Assembly: GCA_025363575.1 (NCBI GenBank)
Contig: JANYDM010000094.1
Coordinates: 1 to 15,043, forward strand
Reading direction: 5' to 3'
From: Betaproteobacteria bacterium
GTDB taxonomy: Bacteria; Pseudomonadota; Gammaproteobacteria; Burkholderiales; SG8-41
Length of the DNA stretch: 15,043 nt
Shown here: positions 1-7,004 of the stretch, piece after piece
How positions within the stretch are numbered: the first letter of the stretch is position 1
How the letters are laid out: the number at the start of each line of letters is the position of its first letter
Notes under the pieces: generated by a model
What the model was told of the DNA's origin: nothing
Seen by the model: only the letters and a program-made list of their open reading frames with translations
Databases searched by the model: none
Position numbers and translations under genes: made by a program

Positions 1-23
1 TTATGCCATTGGAGGAGAGACCG

Positions 24-1676
24 ATGAACGCTGCTATCTGCCGCATCACACTCGTTGCCGCTTTCGTATTCTGCGCGACGCACGCGCACGCGCAGGCGCC
101 CGCCGCGTTGAGCGGGCTTGTCGGCTCGGCCGAAGAAAGCAAGATGGAAGGCGTTGTCGTCACCGCGAAGAAAGACGGCGCGACGATCAGCGTGAGCGTG
201 ATAAGCGACGCGCAGGGTCGCTATGCATTCCCCGCGGCGCGGCTCGAACCCGGCCATTACACGTTGAAAGCGCGTGCCGCCGGTTACGAGCTCGATGGCG
301 CGCCAGCCGCGGACATCTCCGCGGGCAGCGGCGCGCAGGCGGACGTCAAGCTCAAGAAAGTAAAAAACCTTGCCGCCACACTCACCAACGCCGAATGGTT
401 GTTGAGCATGCCGGGCACTGAAGAGCAGAAACGCTTTTTGCTCAACTGCAACGGCTGCCACACATACGAGCGCATCATGAAGTCGAGCTACGACGCCGAC
501 GGCTTCATGCAGATTTTCCAGCGCATGGCCAACTATTATCCCGGCAGCACGCCATTGAAACCGCAGCGGCTCGCCGGCACCGCGGTGCGCAACGTCGAGC
601 GCGGCGGCAATGGCCGCAAGACTGCGGAATGGCTCGCGAGCGTGAACCTGAGCCAGCAGAACACGTGGTCGTTCCCGCTGAAGACGCTGCCGCGGCTCAC
701 CGGCAAATCGACGCGGGTGATCATCACCGAATACGATTTGCCCAACGCGCTGATCCAGCCCCACGACGTGGTGCTCGATCGCGCGGGCAACGTGTGGTAC
801 TCGGATTTCGGCCAGATGTTTCTCGGCAGGATGGACCCGAAAAACGGCAAGGTCACGCAGTATCCGATCCCGGTGGTGAAGCCCGGCTGGTCGGAAGGCA
901 CGCTCGATCTCGAATTCGATCGCGACGATAACCCGTGGGTCGGCGTCATGTACCAGAGCGCGATCGCGAAGTTCGACCGCAAGACCGAAAAATTCCAGAT
1001 GTGGCAAACGCCGAAAGCATGGGACACCGACGCGGGCCAGCTCGGCCATATCGCCCTGACCGGCACGCACGGCGACAACAAGGTGTGGATCAAAAATTCG
1101 GACGGCAGCAACATCTACCGGCTCGACCTCGTCACCAACGAGATGGAAAATCTCGGCAATTTCACCGACCAGCGCACCGGCCGCCGCATCGGCACCTACG
1201 GCATACACTCGGACGCGCAGAACAACGCCTACCTGCTCGACTTCGCGGCGGGCAACATCGTCAAGCTCGATGCCAAAACCAAAGCGATGACCGTGTACAT
1301 GACGCCGACGCCCGACTCACGCCCGCGGCGCGGCCGCGTCGATCACGAGGGCCGCCTGTGGTTCGGCGAATACCAGGGCGACGCGATTGCCGTGTTCGAC
1401 CCCAAGACCGAGCGCATCACCGAATACAAAGTGCCTTCTCCGTGGAGCGCGCCGTACGACGCGGTGGCGGGCCGCAACGGCGAAGCGTGGACGGGCTCGA
1501 TGCTCAACGACCGCGTGTCGCGGCTCGACATCAAGAGCGGCCAGTACGTCGAATACATGCTGCCGCGCCCCACCAATATCCGCCGCGTATACCTCGACGA
1601 GTCGACCAAGCCGGGCACGCTGTGGATCGGCAGCAATCATGGCGCATCAATCGTGAAAGTCGAGCCGCTTGAGTGA
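24..1676 (+). CDS. Exported Vgb-like beta-propeller protein with carboxypeptidase-regulatory-like domain and CxxCH haem motif
   Basis: Seen: a 550-residue protein starting at the ATG at 24, chosen over the in-frame ATG at 3 because GGAGGAGA (11-18) sits just upstream and the N-terminus then reads as a signal peptide (MNAAICR, hydrophobic stretch, cut near AHA|QAP at residue 23). Residues about 30-113 look like a carboxypeptidase-regulatory-like beta-sandwich (GVVVTAKKDG, DAQGRYAFP, GHYTLKARAAGYEL). NCNGCH at about 141-146 is a c-type haem-binding CxxCH. Residues about 230-550 carry repeats with GNVWYSDF, LWFGEY, AWTGS and TLWIGSN blades, typical of the virginiamycin B lyase (Vgb) propeller. 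Known: the Vgb fold linearises streptogramins in resistant bacteria, but most environmental members have unknown substrates. Inferred: a periplasmic haem-containing propeller protein rather than a resistance enzyme. It converges on the next gene with a 74-bp gap in which I see no terminator. Confidence 0.82.
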   Translation: MNAAICRITLVAAFVFCATHAHAQAPAALSGLVGSAEESKMEGVVVTAKKDGATISVSVISDAQGRYAFPAARLEPGHYTLKARAAGYELDGAPAADISAGSGAQADVKLKKVKNLAATLTNAEWLLSMPGTEEQKRFLLNCNGCHTYERIMKSSYDADGFMQIFQRMANYYPGSTPLKPQRLAGTAVRNVERGGNGRKTAEWLASVNLSQQNTWSFPLKTLPRLTGKSTRVIITEYDLPNALIQPHDVVLDRAGNVWYSDFGQMFLGRMDPKNGKVTQYPIPVVKPGWSEGTLDLEFDRDDNPWVGVMYQSAIAKFDRKTEKFQMWQTPKAWDTDAGQLGHIALTGTHGDNKVWIKNSDGSNIYRLDLVTNEMENLGNFTDQRTGRRIGTYGIHSDAQNNAYLLDFAAGNIVKLDAKTKAMTVYMTPTPDSRPRRGRVDHEGRLWFGEYQGDAIAVFDPKTERITEYKVPSPWSAPYDAVAGRNGEAWTGSMLNDRVSRLDIKSGQYVEYMLPRPTNIRRVYLDESTKPGTLWIGSNHGASIVKVEPLE

Positions 1677-1750
1677 ACTGGCGCAGCTGACGAGGTGAGG
1701 GTGACGAGATAGGAGTGATGGGTGACCCCACCTTCCAGCGTCCCGCAATT

Positions 1751-3139
1751 TCAGAGCTGAAACGCCAGCCATAGCACCAGGCCCTCGCCCAGCTCCCGCA
1801 ATCTGCCCGGCGCATGCGCTTGATAGCGTTCGGCGTTGGCGCGTTGCGCTTCAAGCCAAACGGCAAAGCGCTGGACATCGGCGCCGGCGTAGAACGCGAC
1901 CATCAATTCATAATTGAGAAGCAGGCTGCGCGCGTCGAGATTCAGCGAGCCGGCCACCGCGAGCACGTCGTCGATCACGACGGCTTTGGCATGAAGCATG
2001 TAGGGAACGAACCAGACCCGCCCGCCGGCGGCTGCCAGATCGCGCAACGCGCGGTGGCGCGCGAGATCGGCCATCGCGTGATTCGAGCGCCGCGGCAAAA
2101 TCAGATCGATCGTCACACCGCGCCACGCGGCCAGCGTCAGCGCCATCAGCAGCTGGTCGCCGGGCACGAAATACGGCGTCGCGGCGATGATGCGGCGGCG
2201 CGCATTGAAACATCCCGTCACCAGCAACGCCAGCATGGTGTCGTCCGCCTGGTCCGGACCCGATGCAATGATCTGGCCGAACGGCTGCTCCGGCACCGGC
2301 TCGGTGCGCGCAATGCTGCGCGGTGCGGCACCCGTCGCAAATGCCCAGTCGCGCTCGAACAGTTCGTCGGCCTGGCGCGCGAGTGGCCCGTGCAAATCGA
2401 ACGTCAGGTCCTGCCACGCGACGTGTTTGCCGACGCGCTCGAAATATTCAGCGGCGAAATTCCGCCCGCCGCACCACAGACGCACGCCGTCGGCCACCAC
2501 GATCTTTCGATGATTGCGCAAATTGGTGCGGCCCCTGAACGGCGAGTGCAGCAGCGGAACAAACAAAACTACGTTGACGCCCGCGGCTTCCAGCGGGCGC
2601 AGATCGCGATATCCGCCCATCATGCGGCCCACGCCATCCAGCAGCAGACGCACCCGCACGCCGGCCCCGGCCTTGCCAATGAGTCGCGCCGCCAGCGCGT
2701 CACCGAAATCGTCGTTGCCGAATATGAACGTGCACAGCACGAGTTCGCGCGCGGCGCTGTCGATCACTTGCCACAGCGCCTCGCGCGCCTGCGCCCCGTC
2801 CGCGTGAATCCGCAGGTTTTCATACGCCACCACCGGCGGTTGTCCCATGGCGGCCGCGAGTTGACGCGCCCAAGCTTCATCGCCGCGGATTTCCGGCCCG
2901 TCCTTTGCAAGCGGCGGATGGTTGCCGGAATGGACGAGCTTGCGCGTGCCGAACATCAGATAGAGCGGCACGCCGACATACGGAAGCAGCACCATGAGCA
3001 ATACCCAGCCGACGGCGGCAGACGGATTACGCCGCTGCTTCAGCGCGTGGGATGTGAGCACATAGACGAGCAACCCGAGCATCACCGCCAGGCCGTGTAA
3101 TGACAGCAAGCCGGTAATTAATGCGAATGATGCAGTCAT
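1751..3139 (-). CDS. cls: Cardiolipin synthase (phospholipase D family)
   Basis: Seen: 462 residues with two N-terminal transmembrane segments (about 6-30 and 41-63) followed by the GTRKL turn common in bacterial cardiolipin synthases. It has two complete HxKxxxxD motifs: H210/K212/D217 in NHRKIVVADG, and H383/K385/D390 in MLHAKAVVIDD followed by GSLNLDARS. Other family blocks are LLLDGVG, GGRNFAAEY, WQDL and TPYFVPGDQLLMAL. Known: these enzymes sit in the inner membrane and condense phosphatidylglycerol (or PG with PE) to cardiolipin through a phosphohistidine intermediate. Length is close to the usual 470-490. The ATG at 3139 is kept because it gives the first membrane helix, although the upstream sequence has no strong Shine-Dalgarno. 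The subtype (ClsA, B or C) is uncertain; two N-terminal helices favour ClsA-like. Confidence 0.93.
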   Translation of the reverse strand: MTASFALITGLLSLHGLAVMLGLLVYVLTSHALKQRRNPSAAVGWVLLMVLLPYVGVPLYLMFGTRKLVHSGNHPPLAKDGPEIRGDEAWARQLAAAMGQPPVVAYENLRIHADGAQAREALWQVIDSAARELVLCTFIFGNDDFGDALAARLIGKAGAGVRVRLLLDGVGRMMGGYRDLRPLEAAGVNVVLFVPLLHSPFRGRTNLRNHRKIVVADGVRLWCGGRNFAAEYFERVGKHVAWQDLTFDLHGPLARQADELFERDWAFATGAAPRSIARTEPVPEQPFGQIIASGPDQADDTMLALLVTGCFNARRRIIAATPYFVPGDQLLMALTLAAWRGVTIDLILPRRSNHAMADLARHRALRDLAAAGGRVWFVPYMLHAKAVVIDDVLAVAGSLNLDARSLLLNYELMVAFYAGADVQRFAVWLEAQRANAERYQAHAPGRLRELGEGLVLWLAFQL

Positions 3140-3279
3140 CGAGTATTGCAGTCGTACGAAATGGATAGCCCCAAGTGTAGAGCATTTTGTTCTTACTCTT
3201 CCTGGAACAGGATCGCGTACGGAAGCGGCACAGCACGAGCAGGCATTTTCAAGCTCTGGCCCGTTCAGTAATACGTCGC

Positions 3280-3306
3280 TATAATCCGCCTCCCCTGTTG
3301 CAGGGG
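3280..3306 (+). promoter_or_regulatory. Candidate sigma70 promoter with a hairpin at the predicted 5' end of the transcript
   Basis: A perfect TATAAT lies at 3280-3285. The -35 region 17-18 bp upstream (around 3256-3262) is weak. Transcription would begin near 3291-3293, exactly where a 6-bp stem CCCCTG (3292-3297), loop TTG, CAGGGG (3301-3306) starts. The mRNA would therefore carry a hairpin at its extreme 5' end, 12 nt before the Shine-Dalgarno GGAGG (3319-3323). Such hairpins are known to protect transcripts from 5'-end-dependent decay; that role here is inferred. Confidence 0.45.
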
Positions 3307-3329
3307 TTGACCGTTAACGGAGGTGCATC

Positions 3330-3577
3330 ATGAAATCCAAACGCAAACACCCCGACCATTTCTGGTTTCGAGGCCACGAGTAAGCGCAGGAAAGGGTTCC
3401 CGTCCGAAGCACGCGTCAAGCGCGGCGACCGCGTCGTGAACGGAAACAAGGAACTGACCGAGAAGCTCGGCCGCAACGACCCATGTCCCTGCGGCTCCGG
3501 CCATCGGTTTCAAGAACTGTTGCATGTTGAGCGGCGAGTTCGACGGCTCCGACCGCGATTACTTCTTCAGGGATTGA
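3330..3577 (+). pseudogene. Small SEC-C zinc-motif protein gene, interrupted by two +1 frameshifts at TTT-C
   Basis: Seen: ATG at 3330 behind an excellent GGAGG (3319-3323, 6-nt spacer). Frame 1 reads [13 protein letters not shown] and, unshifted, stops at 3381-3383. Shifting +1 at TTT-C (3366-3369) opens a frame through [17 protein letters not shown] and [14 protein letters not shown] second +1 shift at TTT-C (3508-3511) continues as [19 protein letters not shown] and stops at 3575-3577. The joined 81-residue product has C52-x-C54-x8-C63-C64, exactly the CxCx8CC spacing of the SEC-C zinc motif known from the SecA C-terminus, and this appears only with both shifts. Small stand-alone SEC-C proteins are common in proteobacteria and mostly uncharacterised. 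All other Phe codons in the joined frame are TTC. Possible explanations are two T insertions (decayed gene), assembly error, or programmed +1 frameshifting; the sequence alone does not decide. Confidence 0.72.
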
Positions 3578-3610
3578 GATTGCGCCCTGACGAAAAGCTG
3601 GAATAAAAAT

Positions 3611-3638
3611 CGGGGCGGCGCGCAATGCCGCCCCGTTT
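3611..3638 (+). terminator. Terminator-like hairpin after the SEC-C gene
   Basis: A perfect 9-bp GC-rich stem, CGGGGCGGC (3611-3619) with GCCGCCCCG (3627-3635), has a 7-nt loop. It is preceded by an A-rich run (AAAAA at 3605-3609) and followed by only three T (3636-3638). The stem is strong but the U tract is short. It lies 33 bp after the restored SEC-C stop and before the next gene's leader, so a terminator role, possibly in both directions, is likely but not certain. Confidence 0.6.
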
Positions 3639-3713
3639 CATTGGTTCGCCTTTGCAGCCGTATGCGGCCCGCCTGTCGTAGAGCAGTTTCCCCCCAACGA
3701 AAGCCAGTCAACA

Positions 3714-5345
3714 ATGCCCAGCACTACCCGCACCTCATCAGCCGCAAAACCACATACCTGTTTTGCCGCATCGCTGATTGCAATTCTGCTGACCGCACCA
3801 GCGCTTGCAGCGGAGTCAGGCACGCAACCGGTCAACATGCCGGGCAATTGGTACTCTTGCAAGCAAAACGCCACCAACGATTGCGAGTCGATAGCGTCGA
3901 CAGTCAAAGAGCTCGACTCTCGCGACGCGATAATTTTCCCGAAGGTCATGTCGCTCACTTTTGCGGGGGCCAGGGGATCGCGCGCGCAACTGATCGATAC
4001 GCTGGGCGCCGCGCCACAATTCGATCGCACTCTGGAAACCGGCCTGCGTCAGTATGCGTGGCAGCAAACCGACGCCCAGCGCGAGGTGGAAGCGGGCATC
4101 ACGATACTCACGTACGACGACCGCATCATCTCGATCAACCTGCGACGGTTCAACCGCTACAACTTGATGTGGTCGCCGAAACATCCTTCGCCGCCGCTGG
4201 CGACGCTTGAAGAGACCACCGAGCGCCGCGGTCAGATCACCCTGAAACGGATCAAGCCGCCCGGCGCTGCCGTTGCCGGCGCGGTGCGCATCGGCTTCGC
4301 GGGCTCGCTGTCGCCCCCGCAGGACGCGCTGCTCGCCGCCGACCTCGCGCGCGGCGTCCGTCTGGCAGTGGAGGAAGTCAACGGGCGCGGCGGCGTGCAG
4401 ATCAGCAATGGACGACGGCTGCCGCTGGAGCTGCTCGTAGCCGACGACAAGCGCGATCCCGCGGAGGCGCTCCGCGTCGCCGGGGCGATGGTCGCGGCCG
4501 GCGTCATTGCCGTTATCGGTCATACGCATTCGGCCACTGCGATTCCCGCGGCAGAGGTGTATGCCAAGAACAACGTGACGGTCATCAATCCTGCGATCAG
4601 CAACCCTCTGCTCTATGCGGCGGACGCGCACCAGGGTTTTCGCGTCGTCGCGAATGACGACCGCGTGCTCGAAGTACTTTATCAATACGTAGCCAGGGAA
4701 CTGAAGGCGCGATCAGTCGCCATCGTTTACGAGAATGGCATCTATGGTGAGCGCCACGCGCGCAGCTTCAGCGCAAAGACCGTGACTGATTTGATCAACG
4801 TCGTCTCCTATGATGCGATTCCGTCCAAACCCGCATCGCTCGCCGCCATCGTCAAAACCATGGGCGAAAAGCAGCCCGACGCCGTGTTCTATGCCGGGCA
4901 GGAATTTGCCGGCGGCAAGCTGCTGGCCGAGCTCGCGCGGGCGGGCCTCAACATACCGGTGGTCGCGGTCGAAGGCGCGTGCACGGCGCAGATCGCCGCG
5001 CTGGCGGGCGATGGCGCGCGCCTGCTCACCTGCGGGTTTCCGGGCGAGGCGACGTCAAGCCTGCCGCTGGGATGGCGCTACGCCGGCATCTTCGCGCGCC
5101 GCTTCGATCACGAAAACACCGCGTTCTCGATATACGCGTACGACGCAGTGCAGGCGGTCGTCGCAGCCATCGAGCGCGCCGGATCGTCCGACAAAGCCGT
5201 CATCGCCTACGCGCTGCGCGCCGCCGAATACGATGGCTACACCGGGCCGATAGCGTTCGACGCCGCGGGCGAGCTCGTTCACGGCGCGGTCAGCCTGTAC
5301 ACGCTCGAGGGCGGCAAGATCAATTGGCTGCGCTCGGTGCGCTAG
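3714..5345 (+). CDS. Branched-chain-amino-acid-type ABC substrate-binding protein with an extra N-terminal domain
   Basis: Seen: 543 residues with a long n-region and a signal peptide cut near ALA|AES (residue 33). Residues about 190-543 are a type I periplasmic binding fold of the Leu/Ile/Val family (Peripla_BP_6): VRIGFAGSLS, ARGVRLAVEEVNGRGG, LELLVADDKRDPAEA, VIGHTHSATAIPAAEVY, VTVINPAISNPLLY, FRVVANDDRV, VAIVYENGIYGE and SIYAYDAVQAVVAAI. Residues about 40-185 do not belong to that family. They hold a Cys pair (C49, C57) and a stretch, SRAQLIDTLGAAPQFDR ... ILTYDDRIISINLRR, whose order (helix, LG-P turn, Tyr/Trp strand, then D-x-x-I-x-x-I strand) resembles BamE/SmpA-like domains; that likeness is inference. 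No permease or ATPase genes are present, so it is an orphan receptor or a sensor-like component. The Shine-Dalgarno is weak. OsmC follows after 31 bp and may be co-transcribed. Confidence 0.85.
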   Translation: MPSTTRTSSAAKPHTCFAASLIAILLTAPALAAESGTQPVNMPGNWYSCKQNATNDCESIASTVKELDSRDAIIFPKVMSLTFAGARGSRAQLIDTLGAAPQFDRTLETGLRQYAWQQTDAQREVEAGITILTYDDRIISINLRRFNRYNLMWSPKHPSPPLATLEETTERRGQITLKRIKPPGAAVAGAVRIGFAGSLSPPQDALLAADLARGVRLAVEEVNGRGGVQISNGRRLPLELLVADDKRDPAEALRVAGAMVAAGVIAVIGHTHSATAIPAAEVYAKNNVTVINPAISNPLLYAADAHQGFRVVANDDRVLEVLYQYVARELKARSVAIVYENGIYGERHARSFSAKTVTDLINVVSYDAIPSKPASLAAIVKTMGEKQPDAVFYAGQEFAGGKLLAELARAGLNIPVVAVEGACTAQIAALAGDGARLLTCGFPGEATSSLPLGWRYAGIFARRFDHENTAFSIYAYDAVQAVVAAIERAGSSDKAVIAYALRAAEYDGYTGPIAFDAAGELVHGAVSLYTLEGGKINWLRSVR

Positions 5346-5376
5346 CGAGCACGCATCGGAAAAGGAAGAACATCTC

Positions 5377-5865
5377 ATGACCTCCCCCACCTTCGACCAC
5401 ATCCCCGAACGCCGCGAGAACTGGGCGGAAGCCGAGTTCAAAGGCAAAGCGAAAAGCGTCATCACATTGCGCGACGGGCAAGTGATGATTTCGGACGAGC
5501 CGGCGGGGTTCGTCGGCGGATTTGGCGGGGAGAATGCCGGACCGACGCCGACGGGCTATCTCGCGGCCGCGTTTGCCGCCGATATACCGGCGATGCTCAA
5601 TCGCATCGCGCGCGAGCTTGGGTTCGAGATCGCATCACTGCGCGCACGCGTGCAGTTCGCCTGGAATCCGCGCGGCATCGCCGGCGCCGAAGGCATAGCG
5701 CCCATACCGTTCGAAGCGATCAGCGATATCTGGATCAAATCATCGGCCGACGATGCGGCGATCGAAAAGATGAAGTCGGCTTATGAGCGGCGCTGCCCTT
5801 TGCACAATCTTTTCAAGAAGGCGGGCTGCCGGATGGTCGAGAACTGGCATGTCGAAAACAAATGA
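5377..5865 (+). CDS. OsmC-like family protein lacking the first cysteine
   Basis: Seen: 162 residues, ATG at 5377 behind AAGGA (5362-5366). The fold markers are OsmC-like: LRDGQVMISDEP, then GPTPTGYLAAAFAADIPAMLNRIARELGFEI in the position of the long central helix, and RRCPLHNLFKKAGC near the C-terminus. Known: OsmC/Ohr proteins reduce organic hydroperoxides with two cysteines, one in the central helix and one in the C-terminal CPxxN segment. Here the C-terminal Cys (C140) is present, but the helix position that usually carries Cys reads AAFAAD, so the classical disulfide pair is missing. Inferred: probably not a standard peroxidase; perhaps another thiol or binding function. It converges with the following Bug gene, with 18 bp between stop codons. 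Confidence 0.85.
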   Translation: MTSPTFDHIPERRENWAEAEFKGKAKSVITLRDGQVMISDEPAGFVGGFGGENAGPTPTGYLAAAFAADIPAMLNRIARELGFEIASLRARVQFAWNPRGIAGAEGIAPIPFEAISDIWIKSSADDAAIEKMKSAYERRCPLHNLFKKAGCRMVENWHVENK

Positions 5866-5883
5866 ATCGCCGAATGGACGGAG

Positions 5884-6846
5884 CTAATCCGCATAGACGC
5901 CCGCAGCCTTGATCACCGGCGCCCACTTGGCGACGTCGGCGCGGAAGAAAGCAGAGAATCCTTCAGGCGTCGCGCGCTCTGCGCTCACCGGCTGCGCGCC
6001 GAATTCGGCGAGGCGCTTGACGACGGTGACGTCGCTGATAGCAGTGCGCAACGCCGCTGAGAGTTGATCAGCGATCGGTTTGGGCGTTCCCTTCGGCACC
6101 ACCAGTCCGTACCACACCGACAAATCAAAATCGCGCAGGCCCGCTTCATTAAGCGTGGGCAGCTCGGGCGCGGCGGACACGCGCGTCTTCATCGTGACGG
6201 CATAACCCTTGATTGTAGCGGCGCGCATGTGCGAGGTCGTTGTCGTGGTCTGATCGCAGAGCAGATCGAGCCGCCCGCCCAGCACGTCGAGCATCGCGGG
6301 CGCGGACCCGCGGTACGAAACCGTCGTCATCTCGGCCTGCAGCGCGCTCATCAAGAGCAATCCGCAAAAATGCGATGCCGATCCGACGCCGCCGTTGCCG
6401 TAGGTGAGCTTGTCCTTGTTGGCCTTGATATAGGCGATCAGCTCTCTGATATCGGCCGCCGGCAGGTCCTTGCGGCCGACAACCACCATCGGCACTTCGG
6501 CGATGAGCCCGATCGCGTCGAACGCGCCGACCGGATCGTACGGCAGCTTGCGATAGAGCGTGACGCTCGCCGACTGCCCGATGTGCGCGAGCAGCATCGT
6601 GTAGCCGTCGGGCCGGGCCTGCGCGCCTTTCGCGGCGGCCAGCGTGCCGCCCGCGCCGGTGACGTTCTCTATCGCAACCTGCTGCCCCAGCGTCGCGGTC
6701 ATCGATTGCGCGATCAGCCGCGCGAGCGCGTCGCTCGGCCCGCCCGCGGCGAACGGCACGATCAGGTTGATGCTGCGCGATGGAAAGTTTTGCGCTTGCG
6801 CGGATAAAGCGATTAGCGCGAGGGCGAGGCAGGCGAATGGCTTCAT
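5884..6846 (-). CDS. Bug-family periplasmic substrate-binding protein (tripartite tricarboxylate transporter receptor type)
   Basis: Seen: 320 residues from the ATG at 6846, chosen over an ATG 33 bp upstream because AAGGGGAAGA (6851-6860, read on the minus strand) precedes it and the start then opens directly on a signal peptide (MKPFACLALALIALSAQA|QNF). Family blocks are YPSR-like FPSRSINLIVPFAAGGPSD, IENVTGAGG, ARPDGYTML, YGNGGVGSASHF, VSYRGSAPAMLDVLGGRLDLLCDQ and VWYGLVVPKGTPKPI. Known: Bug proteins bind carboxylates and other small organic acids in the periplasm with a two-lobed fold; most lack linked TctA/TctB membrane genes, as here. The ligand is unknown. It is divergent from the carboxymuconolactone-decarboxylase-family gene at 7005, with a 158-bp region between starts that holds a perfect palindrome. 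Confidence 0.93.
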   Translation of the reverse strand: MKPFACLALALIALSAQAQNFPSRSINLIVPFAAGGPSDALARLIAQSMTATLGQQVAIENVTGAGGTLAAAKGAQARPDGYTMLLAHIGQSASVTLYRKLPYDPVGAFDAIGLIAEVPMVVVGRKDLPAADIRELIAYIKANKDKLTYGNGGVGSASHFCGLLLMSALQAEMTTVSYRGSAPAMLDVLGGRLDLLCDQTTTTTSHMRAATIKGYAVTMKTRVSAAPELPTLNEAGLRDFDLSVWYGLVVPKGTPKPIADQLSAALRTAISDVTVVKRLAEFGAQPVSAERATPEGFSAFFRADVAKWAPVIKAAGVYAD

Positions 6847-6924
6847 GAGTTCTTCCCCTTTTGACTGGCAATTTACCATGAGGCACTCGGATCGCAGACC
6901 ACGGGCGGGTCACTTCTTCTTTTT

Positions 6925-6954
6925 CCTGTTATTCCCGCGCGCGGGAATAACAGG
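6925..6954. repeat. Perfect 30-bp palindrome between divergent genes (REP-like or operator)
   Basis: Left arm CCTGTTATTCCCGCG (6925-6939) and right arm CGCGGGAATAACAGG (6940-6954) are exact reverse complements. The core ATTCCCGC...GCGGGAAT matches the head hairpin of the larger repeat near 13162-13181, so a dispersed REP-like origin is likely. It lies 78 bp from one start and 50 bp from the other, in the shared regulatory region. The T-rich stretch (6916-6924) is on the 5' side, so this does not look like a terminator for either gene. Confidence 0.8.
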
Positions 6955-7004
6955 CTCGGTAAATATGGCATCATTCAATCATCACCCGTCCCAGGAGCAA
7001 CTGC

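Noticed and set aside
1814..3100. Open frame of 428 codons on the plus strand
   Set aside because: Antisense to the cardiolipin synthase, whose motifs are complete. Composition is rich in Arg, His and Gln as expected of a shadow frame in high-GC DNA.
3279..3625. Several minus-strand open frames of 65-69 codons over the SEC-C locus
   Set aside because: None has a ribosome binding site or family motif, while the plus strand shows an unmistakable SEC-C motif.
3816..4685. Open frame of 289 codons on the minus strand
   Set aside because: Antisense to the ABC binding protein, with no recognisable domain.
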